Shown here: piece by piece, positions 60,068 to 64,000 of the stretch
How the letters are laid out: every line of letters starts with the position of its first letter
How positions within the stretch are numbered: position 1 is the first letter of the stretch
Assembly: GCA_002007465.1 (NCBI GenBank)
Contig: LNAC01000008.1
Span: 5,740,478 to 5,804,477, forward strand
From: Ailurus styani
Lineage: Eukaryota; Chordata; Mammalia; Carnivora; Ailuridae
Reading direction: 5' to 3'
DNA length: 64,000 bases
Translations under genes and position numbers: made by a program
Notes under the pieces: model-generated
Databases searched by the model: none
Seen by the model: only the letters and a program-made list of their open reading frames with translations
Told to the model about the DNA's origin: nothing

Positions 60068-60700
60068 TTGCCAGATCCTGTTGTCTGGCCGAGTCCGCTT
60101 CAGTTGCCCAAACACGGTGCTGTTCCCTGCGATTGCGGGCACACGGTCAGCCCCCCGCCCCTTCTCGAGGGCTGGCCCCTCCACACAGCTCGGGGGCTGC
60201 TTTGCCTCAGAAATCCCTGTGGACCATTTGCAAATCCGAAGTGTGGGGCGGGCAGCAGCTGTGTGGTTGGTCTTGGTGAGCTGGGGAGAGCCTTTCTGCC
60301 CACCCAGCACTTCCACGCCGGAGTTCCGGGGTCTCGTGCCCTCCCTCCCATGCCCGGCCATGAACTTGGGCCACACGGCCAGTGGGGGAAGCGTGGTTGG
60401 CATCAGACTTGGTCTCTGAATGGACAGGTCACCTTGATGTCCTCTGTCCTGAGCAGTTTCCTCAAGGCCCAGGGCTTGAAGGTGTCTGCCCGCGTCAGGT
60501 AGTGGATCTTGATGTCTGAAGAACACTTCCCCGGCGGGGCTGTGCTTTGAAGTGGGGGACAGCAGGGGTGAGGGAACCCTTCCCGGGGTCTGCTATGGCC
60601 TTGTGTTAGCCTTACCAGTGTGAGGAGAACCTCCGTGGGGGCAGGGCCCTTATCCAGAGCTGATCTCAAACGAGATGGGGCTTTTTTATTCCCTAGGGTA

Positions 60701-60703
<3 letters not shown>

Positions 60704-60750
<47 letters not shown>

Positions 60751-60771
60751 CGCGTGTGTGTGCACCTGTGT
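60704..60771. repeat. (TG)n microsatellite with CG interruptions
   Basis: About 20 TG units, then gcgcgcacgcg, then TG again; alternating purine-pyrimidine throughout. Confidence 0.95.
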
Positions 60772-63700
60772 GACTTGAGAGTTTACAGAGTGGGTTCATA
60801 CCGTCCTCACAGGCAGCCCTGGAGGGTCTGTGCCCCCTCACTTGTTCATCAGAGATGGGAACGGCTCTATGCTGAGAGGCGGGTGTGCTGGGACCCCCCC
60901 ACCTCCACCCTGGTGCTGGGCTCCGTACTTCCCTGTTGGGTCTGGCTCCCTCCACCAGCACCTCGGGGGGCCCTCACTGGTAACCGGGTGAAGGCCACGT
61001 TCTTGCTCTTTTGCCAGGTGACCTCACATGCATGGTTTGGGGGTGCATACCTGCACGGTTTCCCCTGTTCCTGTGGGACCTGCTGGGGGAACCTTTGGTT
61101 TTCTTCTGGTTTGTTCTTACTTAGGTTCTCCATTAATCGCTGGCTAGAGCCTAGAGTCCTGATTTCTGGGCTGTCTTCACTTTGTTGGGAGGTCCGTGCT
61201 CTCACCCCCCTCCTCCTTGATGAGAAAGAGAAGGGTCATTGGTGAGCAGGTGGGTGGGTCATAGGGTAGAACGCTTTGTTGTTGAGTCGTGTGATTGAAT
61301 CGCAAACATGGTGTCGATGGAGGGAAGAGCGGGCTTCAGGATTGAGGACAGACAGGGCAGAAACATTTATATCAAATTCAGAAACCCACACGATGATAGA
61401 GGTGTTATTCGCTCCACAAGTCCTGACTCGATCGCTTGTCTGAATTGGCCTGGAAGGTGGCAGTGGACAAAACACCGTCCCTGCCCTCACGGGGCAGATG
61501 CTCCCTAGAGGGGGACAGACTGTGGGAAGAGGGCAATGGAGCAGAAGCCACGGAGATGGGACCATGCTCGTGGATGTGCTGGCGACGAGCTCCTGCCCTC
61601 AGATTAGCTGCTGGGAAGCTGGCAGGAAACAGGATTAGGGAAAGGCTCTCACCGCCAGATACAGCATTCCTTTAACAGAAAGGCAGGGTGAGGGGGTCAG
61701 AAACAAACCTGTCTCCAAAACGGCAGAGTGTTGCTTTTGTTAACTCTGGAGGAAGGGAGCACAAGTGTTGTGTTATTCTCTGACTCCTGTTGTGTGCCTG
61801 AGAGATTTCAACAAAAGGGGTGCAGGGCCCCAGGTTTCTGCATCAGAGCTCTGGGTAAGAGAGCCCCTGTTCACCTTCTAGTTTCACCTTCTAGGCCTTA
61901 ACGAGTCATTTGTGGCAAAGCCTGAGACCCCCTGGGAGGTCCCCTGCTGAGCCTGCAGGGGCTGGATGGGTGGGGGCAGGTAGGGGAGGTGGGAGGGCCT
62001 GCTGGGAGCCACCCAGGGACCAAACCTGTGGGACACTGAATTGAGTTCTGCTTCCATCCTGTTCTTCCACTTTTCTGACCCCGCCTCCTGTAAGGCAGGG
62101 TGTGTGGGGGACAGGTCCAGCCTGGGAATCAGGAGCTTGGCTTCTGTGTGGGTCCCTCTGCTGCTCAGTCACTGCCTTACTGGTCAGGAAGCCCCGCCTG
62201 AGCCAGGCGCAGAGTTGTGCTTGAATTTGTAGCCCCCCAGGAAAAGGGGACTCTCCTAACTTGAACAGGCTTAGAGCAAAGGGGCCGCCCGGGTTATTTG
62301 GGAAGGCGGGGCAGGGCCTCAGTCCCTGTACCAAGTGGCCAGACCCCTGTGGGTTTAAGCCCAGACTGCAGGGTCTAGGGCTTGGCAGAATTTGTGTCTG
62401 TCCTGGGAAAGAGGGGACTTTTCTCCTTATCGGTACCCCAGGTCTGGAAAGGGACTCCGAGCAGGATGCTTACGGCTTAGGAGCAGGCTCCACAGAGCCC
62501 CTAGGCCACAGCTCGTGCCATGGCCCCCTCTGCCAGTGGGGAGAAAGGGGCAACCTTCCAGCTCCACCGAGGTACGGGGCGGCCGGGGGTGATCTCGGAG
62601 GCCAGTTACAGTGAGCATCTTTGCTTCCTTGGCTCCTGGGAGGTAAGAACAGTCCGCTTCGGTCCAGGTCGGCCCACACTGAGCCCGGGTGCCACGTGGG
62701 CACCTCTGTGGGCACCAGCCCTTCCGAAGTGTCCTGAGAGGAACGCAGGGCCCACTCCGGCTGCCTTCAGTCAGGGGCGTCAAGACAAGGCCTTACGGAG
62801 AGCATTCCCCTTGCGTTGGGTCTGGAATCTTAGTGGGTAGGGTTCGGGCAGAGAAGGCTCAGAGGCGTGAACCAGCAGGGCGAAAGGGTGAGTGGGGTAA
62901 CCTCTTGTTGGGGAGGCAGGACAGACACCCTCTGACCCATGGCTTGGAGAGCCCAGCGTGGGCTTCATACGGGTCCCCGGAGCAGGGAGGGAGGTTTAAC
63001 ATGGTAGCCCCGTAGCTGTTGCACAGGCTTATGGGTGCCGCCCGTGTCTTCGGCTGGTGACGAACTTCCCAGATGACCGTCCCAGATGTTCATCGTGCAC
63101 TTCTGTTTACACAGACAGGACCGAGCGAAGTAAGAATAGTTGAGACCGTTCTTTGTGCAGCAGCGGGCCCCCAAACTGTCGAAACCAGGCAGCTGGAGCG
63201 AGCGCGGGACTTGGGAGCAGCTCCGGTGTGAGGCCAGGCCTGCCAGGTATCAGCCTTCCGGCCCCGGCCGGTCCCTTGCCTCAGTGAGCCTCTCCCGAGC
63301 ATCTCCGACAGAAAGAGGGGGTAGCGCTCGCTTCTCTGACGAGCGCAGCAGGTCCCGTCGCTTTTTATCTGGCTCGTGCCGGGCTCTGGGCAGAAAGGAG
63401 TCACTCGGAGGCCCTCCTGAGAGAGCTGAGGGACTCGACACACGCGGGCAAGGCAGAGCTCTCACACAGGCTGTGCTCACTTGGCAAATGGGGCAGTGGT
63501 TGGGGAAACAGCGAGGGGGGTGGATGAGAGAAACAGTAAGTATCTGGGGCCGAGGAACGAACCGCCAGGATCCTTTGTGGGACCCCCTCCTCCATCCGGG
63601 TGAGCCTCAGCAAAGCCGCTGCGTGGCGTCCCCTGGCAGATATGGCGTGGGGCTAGGGCAGGTGGCCGAGGAAACGGGAGCGGCCAGCAGGATTGCAGGC

Positions 63701-63803
63701 GGGCTCCCCAGGACATCACCCCTCTTCCTCTCTGCCCGGGCTCCTGCCCGTTTACCCGAGGACACTCAGAATCTTAGGCTGTCCCAGTTCCTTTGCCTTT
63801 CCT

Positions 63804-63890
63804 TATGAATTTTAGAATCGGCTTGTTAATATCTATTAAAAAAAAGCTTGCTAGGATTTTGATTGGAATTGCATGGCATCTGTAGGTCCA
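63804..63890 (-). mobile_element. Short L1 ORF2 fragment, antisense
   Basis: gaattttagaatcggcttgt and ggattttgattggaattgca match reverse-complemented L1 ORF2 sequence. Confidence 0.7.
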
Positions 63891-64000
63891 AATGCCTCCT
63901 TAAAATCTGTCTGACTCTCCCCAGCATAAATCCTGCCCTGTCCCCATACAAGCAAATCCCCACCGGGGTGGGGAGTCAGTCGCTTGAAGGTAGACCAGCC

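Larger units (their letters stand above)
59167..64000 (+). other. CCDC12: CCDC12 intron 2 (partial)
   Basis: Continues past the window. Contains a C-homopolymer around an 84-N gap (59343-59426), a young SINE, a (TG)n tract and a short L1 fragment; the rest is unassigned and no third exon is seen. Confidence 0.7.

Overview
This is vertebrate nuclear DNA from a carnivoran mammal. The tRNA-Lys-derived Can-SINEs match the arctoid, probably mustelid, form; I see no dog-type or cat-type consensus. Two protein-coding genes lie head to head, in the arrangement known for human 3p21.31. No bacterial or viral genes are present.

Region 1 (1-24201, minus strand) is NBEAL2, the BEACH-domain protein needed for platelet alpha-granules. 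I resolve 40 coding exons, from the start codon (24201-24199) into the BEACH domain, where the window cuts exon 40. All splice sites are GT-AG. The summed coding length, 6526 nt, is about 2175 codons and stays in one open frame through every exon junction, so the gene looks intact. Roughly the last 580 codons (rest of BEACH and the WD40 repeats) lie outside. Intron 1 is 7.5 kb and holds a cluster of RFX X-box-like motifs.

Region 2 (24202-26922) is the divergent intergenic space: a CpG island at NBEAL2 exon 1, a MIR relic, one young SINE, and a CCDC12 promoter with three inverted CCAAT boxes.

Region 3 (26923-64000, plus strand) is the 5' part of CCDC12, a cwf18-type spliceosome-associated factor. 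Exon 1 (26923-27018) and exon 2 (59099-59166) are separated by a 32-kb intron; later exons lie beyond the window. The intron is full of retroelements: two decayed antisense L1 tracts, further L1 3' ends, many Can-SINEs, a retrotransposed 7SK pseudogene, an apparent SINE/L1 template-switch chimera and two sites each hit twice by SINEs. It also holds an orphan CpG island and GATA/NF-E2 motif pairs at the distance where a GATA1-dependent NBEAL2 enhancer has been reported in human.

The genes are functionally unrelated (granule trafficking and splicing). The link of interest is regulatory: NBEAL2 probably uses control DNA inside CCDC12. Three assembly gaps and two single Ns are present, mostly at homopolymers.
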